From: Muribaculaceae bacterium | Lineage (GTDB): Bacteria > Bacteroidota > Bacteroidia > Bacteroidales > Muribaculaceae | DNA length: 51,489 bases | Assembly (NCBI GenBank): GCA_017651515.1 | Contig: JAGCCU010000013.1 | Coordinates: forward strand, 1-51,489 | Reading direction: 5' to 3' | Shown here: positions 32,901-41,620 of the stretch, piece after piece | How the letters are laid out: each line of letters starts with the position of its first letter | Numbering within the stretch: position 1 is the stretch's first letter | Program-made: the position numbers and the translations under genes | Notes under the pieces: model-generated | The model's input: only the letters and a program-made list of their open reading frames with translations | Told to the model about the DNA's origin: nothing | Databases searched by the model: none

Positions 32901-33343
32901 CGCTGGGAACCATTTCGTTCCCATTGAAGGACATTGAGAACGGCGCACACACATTACGGTTGCGAGTCTGGGATGTTCACAACAACGTGAGCGAGAAAAC
33001 CATTACGTTCAATGTCTCACAGGGCCTGAAGCCTGAATTGGTAGATGTTTATGCTACCGATAATCCCGCTTCTACTTCAACCACTTTCTATGTCGAGCAT
33101 AATCGTGCCAATGCCCAGATGACAGTCGGAATAGAGGTTTATGACCTGATGGGGCGCCTTGTGTGGAGTACAAAAGAGAGTGGTCGCAGCAACGAGTTCA
33201 TTACATTCCCAATCACGTGGGATTTGACCAGCAACGGAGGTGGCCGTGTGCCTCGAGGCATATATGTTTATCGCGCAACGGTATCTACCGATGGTGAACA
33301 TGAGGCTTCAAAGGCTAAGAAATTGGCGGTCTGTGCAGAATGA
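29927..33343 (+). CDS. porU: PorU-like C25 cysteine peptidase (type IX sortase family), copy 1
   Basis: A 1138-residue exported protein: signal peptide (to about residue 26, GAVALP); PorU-type N-terminal region beginning SVLSSGTWIKVPIEESGMYE; C25 (gingipain-type) catalytic domain about 390-800 with H642 in YTGHASPNNW and C676 in AATCSFAKYD; and a C-terminal FlgD-like/Ig sorting-type domain (VPRGIYVYRATVS) ending KKLAVCAE. PorU cleaves sorting domains from type IX secretion cargo and links them to A-LPS. Length fits PorU (about 1100-1200). The DNA from about 30.0 to 32.2 kb is clearly richer in G+C than the rest of the gene and the two paralogues. Which of the three copies is the true sortase is not settled. 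Confidence 0.85.
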   Translation: MTLSSRNATRPLMIVALLLATALGAVALPVTHYARHSVLSSGTWIKVPIEESGMYELTLADVKPLGVGDLSAVRIYGGGGAPMSETITAEILDDLPQVPAVYLKDKVLFYAQGPTTWSSTADFAFCQRQHPYAVKAYYFITVGGDDPALAVPKAENAVTGSAVTTFTERVFHEKELANPGETGRNMLGENMTNQPSLSLPFKLAGLVPGSDVKVKTRFGVKIAMGSCQLLFKANGENLPSDGRDGASTTTSNNYYSVIETVKTFKLDGTNELNYDITVSSSGSVNYAYLDYVTVNYERELAMSDGMLTFAQPATATADFHYVISGASDSTVVWDVTTPWAPTAMNTTKTEDGKLLFSPVADGYREYVAFDTGAEFYPPAHGTMPEKQDLHGAATPDMIIITHKDYLKAANRLAEFHENQDGMSVLVATDTEVYNEFSQGAPDAMAYRMLCKMMWDRGVDTAGHHMQYLLLMGDGSYDNRMITNDVKPLNLKNLLTWQSDDSNTENGSYTTDDIYGVFTEGESTIMKSPMDIAVGRFPVNSLAEAQTMVDKVIRYMQTPDYGTWKNNSLNVADDQDGGIHMQQAEEVIGTARANGGESMIFNHVFIDAFPETSIGAARTFPEAKALMMSRLQEGTLWWNYTGHASPNNWGAEGMLRRNDITDNLYYDHLPVLYAATCSFAKYDALTESGSENMVLNPRGGAIVTMSPAREVLMTSNGALNNYVAQFMFSLDEKGKARRVGDILRLGKNLRVNESNKLRYILLGDPALRLALPEYRAVITNINGVPVDPENRPVFQGRQTMTLSGHIEGQSGGKISDFNGMVYSTLFDSEQSVTTHGYGDGVPFTYLERPNKLALRADTVQGGNFSISITIPSEIMATYDNYSPSLISLYAFDRTTQREASGSNTDFYIYGYDDTATADTIGPDIQFFGLNSGGFTDGSTVNDNPIVLATIYDKSGVNFSTAGVGHNMTLLLDGKTTYSDLTNYYTPEPCDEGTLGTISFPLKDIENGAHTLRLRVWDVHNNVSEKTITFNVSQGLKPELVDVYATDNPASTSTTFYVEHNRANAQMTVGIEVYDLMGRLVWSTKESGRSNEFITFPITWDLTSNGGGRVPRGIYVYRATVSTDGEHEASKAKKLAVCAE

Positions 33344-33344
33344 T

Positions 33345-33376
33345 GTTGCAGTTATGAAAAATTAATTGTAAATTTG
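33345..33376 (+). promoter_or_regulatory. rex promoter
   Basis: GTTG (33345-33348), 20 nt, TAAATTTG (33369-33376). The -7 box contains the TTG of a longer rex frame, which supports the ATG at 33410 as the true start. Confidence 0.65.
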
Positions 33377-33409
33377 CCAGCTAAAACGTGTTGGAACTAT
33401 AAAAATTCA

Positions 33410-34060
33410 ATGAAGACGACAAATAATACTCCACTTCCAGAACCTACCCTCAGGAGACTTCCGTGGTATCTGGCATATGTAAGGATGCTTGACAAGCAGG
33501 ATGTGGAGTATGTGTCTTCGACACGTATAGCCAAGGAATTGAGTGTTGATGCCTCGCAGATTGCCAAAGACCTGTCTTTTCTTGACATAAAAGGCAAGAC
33601 TCGAATAGGATATGAGGTTCACAGCCTGGCAACAACTCTTGCCGATTTCCTCGGCTTTACGCAGCAACACAGCGCGGTGGTGATAGGTGCCGGCAGCCTG
33701 GGCCAAGCTTTGATAAGCGATGTGGGACTTTCACAATATGGATTGAATATAGTTGCAGGTTTTGATACCGATGACAATCTTGTGGGAAAAGTCATTGATG
33801 GTGTGAATATCTATCATGTCGATACGTTGGAGAAATGGCAGCATGAGAATCATGCCGACATTGCAATTCTGGCGGTTCCGGTAGAATATGCCCAGCAAGT
33901 AGCCGACCGTGTGGTATCGAGCGGAATCAATGCGATGTGGAATTTCACACCTGTTCGAATTAAAACCCCGCAGGAGATCGCTATAGCGAATACCTCAATT
34001 TACGCTCATCTTGCCATTATTTATAATCGCATGAATGTGGCGCGAAGCGTGATTGACTGA
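33410..34060 (+). CDS. rex: Redox-sensing transcriptional repressor Rex
   Basis: A 216-residue NADH/NAD+-sensing repressor. The N-terminal winged helix (about 10-75) contains RLPWYLAYVRMLDKQ, VSSTRIAKELSVDASQIAKD and DLSFLDIKGKTRIGYEV. The Rossmann domain carries VIGAGSLGQAL (about 89-99) and the C-terminal domain-swap helix. Rex represses fermentative and respiratory genes when NADH is low. Start ATG 33410 is preferred over TTG 33374, which lies in the promoter. The stop overlaps the next start (TGATG), so rex and the FAH-like gene are translationally coupled. Confidence 0.93.
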   Translation: MKTTNNTPLPEPTLRRLPWYLAYVRMLDKQDVEYVSSTRIAKELSVDASQIAKDLSFLDIKGKTRIGYEVHSLATTLADFLGFTQQHSAVVIGAGSLGQALISDVGLSQYGLNIVAGFDTDDNLVGKVIDGVNIYHVDTLEKWQHENHADIAILAVPVEYAQQVADRVVSSGINAMWNFTPVRIKTPQEIAIANTSIYAHLAIIYNRMNVARSVID

Positions 34061-34626
34061 TGAAGATACTTGTTTATGACACAAATATTGCCGATGAGAA
34101 TGGTTCTCGTCAACTTGGAGACGCGCAGCTTTATCCCGATTCGGCAGTGATCATAAATCGCAAACCGCTCTTTGTTCTCGATTGGGGACGGCCGTTTGTC
34201 ACACAGGTGGCGCTTGGGGCGCGAATTTGTCGTTTAGGCAAACACATAGCTCCTCGATTTGCTTACCGTTATTGGAATGCTGCTACGGTGATGCTGGTCA
34301 CAAGTAGCGAAAAAGAGTCGGGAGATATGGCTCGGTGTTTTGACGGCGCCATCGCGATGGGTGATTGGATGGAAGTTGCGGCAGATAGTCGTTGTGAGCT
34401 GAACGTCACTTTGTCGTCAGACACTGAAAAATGGCTATTGCCTCCTCACAGCGCCACTATCGCCAGTCTTATAGACGAGGCGATAGTTACTGCAAGTCGC
34501 TTTATGACTATAAAGATGGGCGATATGATTGCAGTAAAGTTGGGTGGGGCACATCCCATTGAAATCGGTGATGTGCTATGTGGACATATTAATGATGAAA
34601 TGCTGATTTCTATTAAGATAAAATAA
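34060..34626 (+). CDS. FAH-family-like protein lacking metal ligands
   Basis: A 188-residue protein that follows the small bacterial fumarylacetoacetate hydrolase (FAH) fold along its length: RICRLGKHIAPRFAYRYWNA, CFDGAIAMGDWM, and C-terminal RFMTIKMGDMI then IEIGDVLCGHI. In active relatives the Mg2+ ligands lie in a HYETE motif just before the RICRLGK strand and in DFTARDLQ. Here the matching stretches read RPFVTQV and LVTSSEKES, so the two glutamates and the aspartate are all replaced, and the lysine of the usual SKGFD motif is gone. It is therefore probably inactive as a hydrolase/decarboxylase. Its start overlaps the rex stop by one base. A binding or regulatory role is possible but unproven. 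Confidence 0.75.
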   Translation: MKILVYDTNIADENGSRQLGDAQLYPDSAVIINRKPLFVLDWGRPFVTQVALGARICRLGKHIAPRFAYRYWNAATVMLVTSSEKESGDMARCFDGAIAMGDWMEVAADSRCELNVTLSSDTEKWLLPPHSATIASLIDEAIVTASRFMTIKMGDMIAVKLGGAHPIEIGDVLCGHINDEMLISIKIK

Positions 34627-34650
34627 AACTGAAATAACTTATATAAGTTT

Positions 34651-37600
34651 ATGTTTACCAATCGATTAACAAGGGTTGTCACGATGGTGGCGCTTTGCCT
34701 GGCAATGTCGTTGAGTGCTGTGGCTTTAAACACGAATCTGTTTACTACCGAATCTCGTCTAGCATCAGGTCAGTGGGTAAAAATAACAGTTGATAACAGC
34801 GGTATATATGAGATTACGGCCGATGAACTCCTTGACATGGGTTTCACACAACCAGAAAATGTGGCGGTTTATGGTCAAGGTGGCTATATGATCAGTGAGG
34901 TGTTGAACAACGGTTTTACTGACGATATTAAACCCGTGAGCTCATTTTGGCAGGACGGCAAGCTATATTTCTATGCCAAGGGTACCGTGGAAATGGATTT
35001 GAACAATGGAATTGCCGCAGGAACAGCTTTTCAGCGAACCCGTAATCCTTATTCACAGCATGGTTATTATTTTCTCACGCAAGAAGAGAATCCTCAACGC
35101 GTGAATACCACCACCAACACCGTGTCATCTACATCGTCACCATTGGAATCATCGCTCGCATTCTGGTTTCACGAGAATGAGCTATGTTCTGTGAGCAATT
35201 CGGGCAAAGATCTGCTGGGTGAGGACATGCAGCTTAGTGCTTTAAGGGTACCATATCATTTAGATAATCTTTATGACAGAACTATTATTGTGGGTTCACG
35301 TGCCGCCTGTGGTACTCCTTCGACATGCTATCTTGTGGGATCAATTGAATATAATAACCACACACAAGACGTGGGATTCTTGCTAGGTGACAGCCGATTT
35401 ACATCTACAACTGGAACAGAGTGGTTCTATGATATAATTATGCCTCACAAGGCTTTGACTATCGATACCTTGGATAGAGATGGAGAGTTGATTCTATCGG
35501 TAAGTACCAATTCAGCTTCTGTTGCTAAACTTGACTATGCCATAATTACTTATAAACGATTGAATGGTTTTTCAAGCCCGACTCAAGGGCAGTTTGACAT
35601 GTGGTACAAGTCTCTCAGTTCGTCGAACGTCATTCAATTGACAGATGTGACTCCAGATATTATGGTGTGGGATGTCACAACTGGTCGCAACACAGTGAAC
35701 TACCAGCCCCAGTTTATCGATAATGTGTGTAAACTCACTTTAAATAAAAATCTATCTAGCACAACACACCTGGTGGCATTCTCACCTTCTCGTGAACAAA
35801 TGAAGATATCTGGTTATGAAAGTATTGAAAACCAGAATCTGCATGGCATGGATGTTCCCGATATGCTCATTGTTTCTTGTAGCACCCTTATGGAACAGGC
35901 AAAACGAGTGGCAACGTTGCATCAAGAATATGATGGAATGCGGGTAGAGGTCGTTGACCAGCAGCAGGTGTTTAATGAATTTTCATCTGGTACTCCTGAT
36001 GCCATGGCAATCCGACTGCTTTGTAAGATGCTTTATGACCGCAATTCTAACAAGTTTAAGAATCTGCTCATCTTCGGTTCCGGAAACTTTGACAATAGAA
36101 ACATAGTACAGGTTAAGGAGCACACCGTGCTTACATACGAGAGTGATGACAGTCAAGATAAGGTTTCGAGTTATCCATGCGATGACTTCTATGGTATGCT
36201 TGATGATAATTCAGGAGCTGTTATAGAATCTGCTCAGCTTCGTCTTGGTGTCGGGCGCATTCCTTCGTCTACTCCTATAGAGGCAAAAACTGATGTCGAT
36301 AAACTGGTTAACTATGTTACTAATCCAGACTATGGCGTCTGGCGAAACAATTATCTGTTAATGGCTGATGAGGGTACAACTACAAGTGGAGCCGCTGCCG
36401 ATATCGGTCTCCATGTGTGGCATGCCGAGGGTGTCAATACCCTAATAGAGGATTTCACTCAAGGAATGCATGCCAACAAGGTTTACGTTGAAACCTTTCC
36501 ACGAGATCCTTCAGAGACGAGTATATCAGAGAAAAAACGTTCTTGTACCGATGGACGAAATCATATTATAGAGTCGCTCAATGCAGGCCAATATTTCATG
36601 ACCTACGTGGGCCACGCAGGAGGCTCAGTGATGGCTGGCGGCAGCAAGCTGTGGCGTAGTCGCGATGTGTTGGAAAACAATTATGAGCACTTGCCGATCA
36701 TGACAACTGCATGTTGTAATGTTGCGCGTTATGACTCCAACAGTCAAGGCATTGCCGAGGTGATGTTCCACAAACCCAATGGAGGCGTTATTGCATTAGT
36801 AACTCCAGCTCGTGATGCTTATGCCAATCAAAACGATTTATTGAACCGTGCATTCGTCACAGCTATGTTTTCCACTGATGATAATGGAAACATGCTTACC
36901 TTGGGAGAGGCCTACAAAAAGTCTAAATTGTCATTTGGCACATTGCCGAATTACAAGAAAATGTCTTTCTTCTTGATGGGTGATCCGGCAATAAAGATAA
37001 ACTATCCTCGTCCGCTTTTCAGGGTACTTACTGTAAATGGAGAACCTGCCAGTACCGATGCTATTTCGTTGCGACCAATGCAGCCCGTTACGGTAGAGGC
37101 CGAGGTGCTTAATGCAAATGGCAGTGGAGTTGATGCTTCGTTTACCGGCAATGCCACACTCACCATATATGGCTCATCGAAGTACTTTACATCATATACC
37201 AAGCCTCTGGATAGTGGATGGAACGAGACTCGTGACATAATGTTGGAGCGTCCATTGCTGGCGCAAGTGAACGGCACAGTGGAAAACGGTCATTTCACTG
37301 CCACGACAATGCTTCCCCGCTTTGAACTTGACGAGGGGACGTTACAGATTTCGGTATACGCCCATAAGGATGGTACTGCCGATATGGTGAACGGTATTTA
37401 CGACAACATTGTACTTGAAGAATATGATGAAGAGACAGCTGTTGTCGATAATCAGTCGCCTGTAATCGAAGCAATGTTCTTGAATGACGAGAGTTCATTT
37501 GCTGCCAACAGCACGGTGGGTTCTGATGCAGTGTTATATGTAACCGCAACTGATGATGTGGCGATCAACATGATGAAGGATTCTCCAGGTCAAAGCATGC

Positions 37601-38088
37601 GTTTGGTGCTAGACGGCAATACTAACTTCAATACGGTCAAGGATTATGTGTCTAGTTCCGAATCTGGACGCAAATTGGAAGTGGCATTCCCTCTTAATAA
37701 GTTGACATGTGGCCATCATACACTGTCATTCACAGTATTCGACATTGCTGGCAATAGTGCAATGAGGACTATTGATTTCGTTGTGGGTCAGTTGAGTGAG
37801 ATTGTTATAGATCACGCTGAAACTCCGGCTGTTGAACAGGTGACATTTAACCTTACCGACAATTCACTCTCGGTTATTCCACAAGTCGACCTGAAAGTTA
37901 CAGATGCCCAGGGCAATCTTGTCTGGATGACTACCACAACCCAGTTCCCAGTGGTTTGGGATCTCAAGAATTCCAATGGTGAACGTGTGCCAGCCGGTCT
38001 CTACAAGTACTTTGGTACTTATCGTTCGGCAAACGCATATGGCGGTACTGATATTCGGAACATTATCATTATTGATCCCTTGAGATGA
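34651..38088 (+). CDS. PorU-like C25 cysteine peptidase, copy 2
   Basis: A 1145-residue paralogue of the peptidase at 29927. Signal peptide to about residue 27 (LSAVALN); N-terminal SRLASGQWVKITVDNSGIYE; C25 domain with H655 in YVGHAGGSVMAGG and the cysteine pair TTACCNVARYD, of which C689 aligns with C676 of copy 1; C-terminal Ig/FlgD-like domain (VPAGLYKYFGTYRS) ending IIIIDPLR. The active-site pair is intact, so it should be a functional cysteine peptidase, either a sortase or a specialised cargo-processing protease. A 14-bp palindrome lies right before its ATG. Base composition is typical for the region. Confidence 0.85.
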   Translation: MFTNRLTRVVTMVALCLAMSLSAVALNTNLFTTESRLASGQWVKITVDNSGIYEITADELLDMGFTQPENVAVYGQGGYMISEVLNNGFTDDIKPVSSFWQDGKLYFYAKGTVEMDLNNGIAAGTAFQRTRNPYSQHGYYFLTQEENPQRVNTTTNTVSSTSSPLESSLAFWFHENELCSVSNSGKDLLGEDMQLSALRVPYHLDNLYDRTIIVGSRAACGTPSTCYLVGSIEYNNHTQDVGFLLGDSRFTSTTGTEWFYDIIMPHKALTIDTLDRDGELILSVSTNSASVAKLDYAIITYKRLNGFSSPTQGQFDMWYKSLSSSNVIQLTDVTPDIMVWDVTTGRNTVNYQPQFIDNVCKLTLNKNLSSTTHLVAFSPSREQMKISGYESIENQNLHGMDVPDMLIVSCSTLMEQAKRVATLHQEYDGMRVEVVDQQQVFNEFSSGTPDAMAIRLLCKMLYDRNSNKFKNLLIFGSGNFDNRNIVQVKEHTVLTYESDDSQDKVSSYPCDDFYGMLDDNSGAVIESAQLRLGVGRIPSSTPIEAKTDVDKLVNYVTNPDYGVWRNNYLLMADEGTTTSGAAADIGLHVWHAEGVNTLIEDFTQGMHANKVYVETFPRDPSETSISEKKRSCTDGRNHIIESLNAGQYFMTYVGHAGGSVMAGGSKLWRSRDVLENNYEHLPIMTTACCNVARYDSNSQGIAEVMFHKPNGGVIALVTPARDAYANQNDLLNRAFVTAMFSTDDNGNMLTLGEAYKKSKLSFGTLPNYKKMSFFLMGDPAIKINYPRPLFRVLTVNGEPASTDAISLRPMQPVTVEAEVLNANGSGVDASFTGNATLTIYGSSKYFTSYTKPLDSGWNETRDIMLERPLLAQVNGTVENGHFTATTMLPRFELDEGTLQISVYAHKDGTADMVNGIYDNIVLEEYDEETAVVDNQSPVIEAMFLNDESSFAANSTVGSDAVLYVTATDDVAINMMKDSPGQSMRLVLDGNTNFNTVKDYVSSSESGRKLEVAFPLNKLTCGHHTLSFTVFDIAGNSAMRTIDFVVGQLSEIVIDHAETPAVEQVTFNLTDNSLSVIPQVDLKVTDAQGNLVWMTTTTQFPVVWDLKNSNGERVPAGLYKYFGTYRSANAYGGTDIRNIIIIDPLR

Positions 38089-38126
38089 TATTTAATCGAT
38101 AAAATTGAAAATAACATAAAGACACT

Positions 38127-41100
38127 ATGGTGAAGATTATTAATAGACAACTGGCTGTGCTTGCAGTATTTACGCTGTTGGCTTTCGCTGCCGGTGCATA
38201 TCCTACGAGCAACTATGCTACAACATCACAATTGGCCACTGGTCATTGGGTGAAGATTGCTATACCTGCCGATGGCATATATCAACTCACAATTGCAGAA
38301 CTGTCTGCCATGGGTTTTCCCGACATAAATCGTGTAAAGATATATGGTTATGGCGGACACATGTTAAACGAACCTTTCACAGGAACGGAGCACAACGACA
38401 TTGAACAGATACCAACACTTATTTTCAGGGATAAATTATGTTTCTATGCCAATGGTCCTTTGGAAATGACATTTGATGTTTCAGATAATAATCCCTATTT
38501 CTTGCGTAGAGTGAATGCCTATTCTACTCATGGCTATTATTTTGTCACTGAAGGTGATGGTCCAAGGCGTATTAGAAATTTTGAATGGAGTACTGGTACT
38601 TCAACCCATAATTATAGGACCAGTTATAACTGGTTCCTCCATGAACGAGAGTTGACTTCCCTGACAAATATGGGTAAGGATTTGTTAGGTGAGAGTTTGA
38701 TGGATGAGTCGTGCTACATTAACTATGAGATGCCCAATATATCATCAAACAAAGTGATGCTGCAGACTAATTTGGCGGTTGAGTCATCATCAACTAGTAC
38801 GGGCTCTGATTACTACTCATTGATGAGTGTCTCGATCTTGTCGAATGGTTCAATAGTGCCAGTGAACTATTCTTCTACAATAATCAAGCCTACTACTGGA
38901 GCGCACTATACAGTGGCTAATGCCAGGGCAAGTGTTACATTGCCCTCTTTGGAGGAGACGGGACAGGTGAAGGTTGACAAGGTTGTTACACAACCTGCCG
39001 GATCATCGGTGGTTACTGTAAAAACCTGCAATCTTGACTATCTGCTGTTGTCTTATGAGCAAAAGAATTCATTGATGGGTGCTGAATATAACCAACAGAA
39101 GCTGTATATTCCTCAAATTCTTATAGGAGATACTATTGCTGTTGAAAAGGCTTCGTCGTCTGTTGTGCTTTGGAATCTTGATGGACCTTATCCTATTGGG
39201 TTGGCAAGTAAGAATGCTGATGGCGGTACGGTATTGTTTTCATCACCTCTTTCTCAAAATGCTGCAAGTTTTGTTGCTTTTGATCCCACCATGGAATTAC
39301 GCTCAATTTCGGGTTACGAAGAGGTGGCGAACCAAAACATTCATGCTATGCAAACTCCCGACTTTATCATTGTGACGAACAGTGATTACATAGAGGCGGC
39401 CGAAGCTTTGGCAACATTACATCATAATCATGAGGGAATGGATGTCCTTGTGGTTTCACAAGATGAGGTGTTTAACGAGTTCTCGTCAGGAACACCTGAT
39501 GCCATGGCTGTTCGTCTGATGTGCAAGATGTTTTATGACCGTAACCCCCAAAAGCTGAAATACCTGCTTATGATGGGGCAAGGGACGTTTGATAACCGAA
39601 AGTTGGTTTCTAATAAGCCAGGAACGGTGATTACCTATGAGACGGACGACAGCAACAGTGAAAGCACTTGTTATGCCAGCGACGATGTCTTCGGTATTCT
39701 CGATGATGGGTCAGGCAGAAAGTTTTCATCTGAGTATATTCGATTGGGAGTTGGGCGACTTACACCGGAGAATATTACAGAGGCTTTGAATGATGTGAAA
39801 AAAATAGCCAAATATATATCAGAACCTGATTATGGACCTTGGCGCAACAATGCACTTATGATGGCTGACCAAGGAGACTCTGACCTTCACATTTTCCAGA
39901 CGCAGAGAATTTGCGACATTATTGAAGATGAACACGATGTAAAACTTGAGCAGAACAAGGCATTTATCCCATTCTTTGCCAAGGCTGTCGGTGAAGATAT
40001 GCTTGTGGAAGAGTCTCGTTCGTCACCCGAAGCAAAACGTTATGTGGCATCGGCTTTAAGCAGTGGACAGTATTTCTCTACTTATGTGGGTCATGCAAGT
40101 CCAACTGTCTTCACGGGACATAGTAAACTATGGACTCTCAATGATGTGAACACGGTCAACTATCCTCACATTCCTATCATGACTACTGCATGTTGCGATG
40201 TGGCTAGATTCGATGATGTGAAGCGAGGTATAGCAGAACGAATGGTTCATAAGTTGGATGGAGGAGCCATTGCCATGCTTACTGCCACACGAGAGGTAGA
40301 GGCTCGTCAGAATGACAGGCTAAATCAGGCTTTTGTGAATGCATTCTTTACACTTGATGATAATGGTACGATGCCCACTATGGGACATGCTGTCATGAAG
40401 TCAAAACAATCATTTACAAATGACAACAAGAACAAGATGATGTTTGTTTTCCTGGGCGATCCTGCCATGAAGATTAACTATCCTCTCAATCGTTTCAAGT
40501 TTAATAAGGTGAATGGTACCACGATTGTTGACGATTTGACTGAAGTGAGTGTCTCGCCTATGCATTACGTTGATATTGATGCAAGTGTCATGAACTCCGA
40601 TGGAAGTAATGTGGATGCCTCTTTCAATGGCAAGGCCTATATTACCCTTTATGACTCTCAGCGGTTCTTTAAAAATACTGGTGGAAAGTATAATGAAGTA
40701 CCATACCGTGACATTTATTATCCACGTGCGCAACTATCACAAATTGATGCCGAAGTGAAGAACGGTCAACTAAAGACGCGCATACTAGTACCACGTGACT
40801 TGCAAGCCAACGGTAAGCTTCGCATTAGCCTTTATGCTCACAAAACTGGCAGCGAGGAAATGGTTAACGGACGTTTTGACAATCTAGCGGTGGCCGATTT
40901 TGATGAGTCAACGGCAGTAACAGATAACCAGGCTCCAGTTATTACTGCTATGTATTTCGATGAGCCTAATAAGTTTGCCGAGACTGCAACCACAACACCA
41001 GGAGGTATACTTAACATCTCGGTGACTGATGAGACAGCTTTGAGCATGACAAGTTCAATTACCGGTGATATGAAACTGGTTCTTGACAATGGTAGTCAGA

Positions 41101-41558
41101 CTTATTATCTTGTCAAGGATTATGCTAGGATTAGTGACGGAGGAAAGCGTATTGATATTTCAATGCCTATCAATGACCTGACTCCTGGTCGCCATTCGCT
41201 CTACTATCTTGTGTGTGATGTTGCGGGTAATTTTGTGACGAAAACCATAGACTTTGTGGTGGAGCAACCTACCAATATTGAGTTGGCGGTAAGTGAGGTT
41301 GCTGCAACTCAAAAAGCCACTTTCTATGTTGCCAAGAATGCTCTTGCTGAATTGCCAGAACTTACTATAAAGGTTACCGATGTCGTGGGAAATATCGTAT
41401 GGCAGAATACAACTTCTTCATTCCCATATGAGTGGAACCTTACAGGTCTTGACGGAACGCGCGTAGCTAATGGCGTTTACCGATTCTGGGCAACTTACGA
41501 CGATGATACTTATTATGGTGGAACACCTAAGTCCGACTTGATAGTCATTGCTCCCTGA
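38127..41558 (+). CDS. PorU-like C25 cysteine peptidase, copy 3
   Basis: A 1143-residue paralogue placed 38 bp after copy 2 and probably co-transcribed with it. Signal peptide to about residue 24 (AAGAYP); SQLATGHWVKIAIPADGIYQ; C25 domain with H656 in YVGHASPTVFTGHSKLW and TTACCDVARFD (C690 aligned with the copy 1 cysteine); C-terminal FlgD-like Ig domain (VANGVYRFWATYDD) ending SDLIVIAP. Copies 2 and 3 resemble each other more than copy 1 around the active site (both have TTACC and SKLW), suggesting a later duplication. The gene is followed by a strong hairpin. Confidence 0.85.
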   Translation: MVKIINRQLAVLAVFTLLAFAAGAYPTSNYATTSQLATGHWVKIAIPADGIYQLTIAELSAMGFPDINRVKIYGYGGHMLNEPFTGTEHNDIEQIPTLIFRDKLCFYANGPLEMTFDVSDNNPYFLRRVNAYSTHGYYFVTEGDGPRRIRNFEWSTGTSTHNYRTSYNWFLHERELTSLTNMGKDLLGESLMDESCYINYEMPNISSNKVMLQTNLAVESSSTSTGSDYYSLMSVSILSNGSIVPVNYSSTIIKPTTGAHYTVANARASVTLPSLEETGQVKVDKVVTQPAGSSVVTVKTCNLDYLLLSYEQKNSLMGAEYNQQKLYIPQILIGDTIAVEKASSSVVLWNLDGPYPIGLASKNADGGTVLFSSPLSQNAASFVAFDPTMELRSISGYEEVANQNIHAMQTPDFIIVTNSDYIEAAEALATLHHNHEGMDVLVVSQDEVFNEFSSGTPDAMAVRLMCKMFYDRNPQKLKYLLMMGQGTFDNRKLVSNKPGTVITYETDDSNSESTCYASDDVFGILDDGSGRKFSSEYIRLGVGRLTPENITEALNDVKKIAKYISEPDYGPWRNNALMMADQGDSDLHIFQTQRICDIIEDEHDVKLEQNKAFIPFFAKAVGEDMLVEESRSSPEAKRYVASALSSGQYFSTYVGHASPTVFTGHSKLWTLNDVNTVNYPHIPIMTTACCDVARFDDVKRGIAERMVHKLDGGAIAMLTATREVEARQNDRLNQAFVNAFFTLDDNGTMPTMGHAVMKSKQSFTNDNKNKMMFVFLGDPAMKINYPLNRFKFNKVNGTTIVDDLTEVSVSPMHYVDIDASVMNSDGSNVDASFNGKAYITLYDSQRFFKNTGGKYNEVPYRDIYYPRAQLSQIDAEVKNGQLKTRILVPRDLQANGKLRISLYAHKTGSEEMVNGRFDNLAVADFDESTAVTDNQAPVITAMYFDEPNKFAETATTTPGGILNISVTDETALSMTSSITGDMKLVLDNGSQTYYLVKDYARISDGGKRIDISMPINDLTPGRHSLYYLVCDVAGNFVTKTIDFVVEQPTNIELAVSEVAATQKATFYVAKNALAELPELTIKVTDVVGNIVWQNTTSSFPYEWNLTGLDGTRVANGVYRFWATYDDDTYYGGTPKSDLIVIAP

Positions 41559-41577
41559 CGTAACTCATAACAAAGTA

Positions 41578-41609
41578 ATCGCCCGCAGGTATTAATACTT
41601 GCGGGCGAT
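41578..41609. terminator. Bidirectional hairpin between convergent genes
   Basis: ATCGCCCGCAGGTAT and ATACTTGCGGGCGAT form a 15-bp stem with one G-T pair around a very short TA turn. It lies between the stop of copy 3 (+) and the stop of the TPR gene (-). The U-run after it is weak (TCTCATTT). Confidence 0.75.
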
Positions 41610-41620
41610 TCTCATTTAAG

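Noticed and set aside
33374-33409. TTG start adding 12 residues to Rex
   Set aside because: The TTG is part of the TAAATTTG promoter box, so the transcript would start after it.
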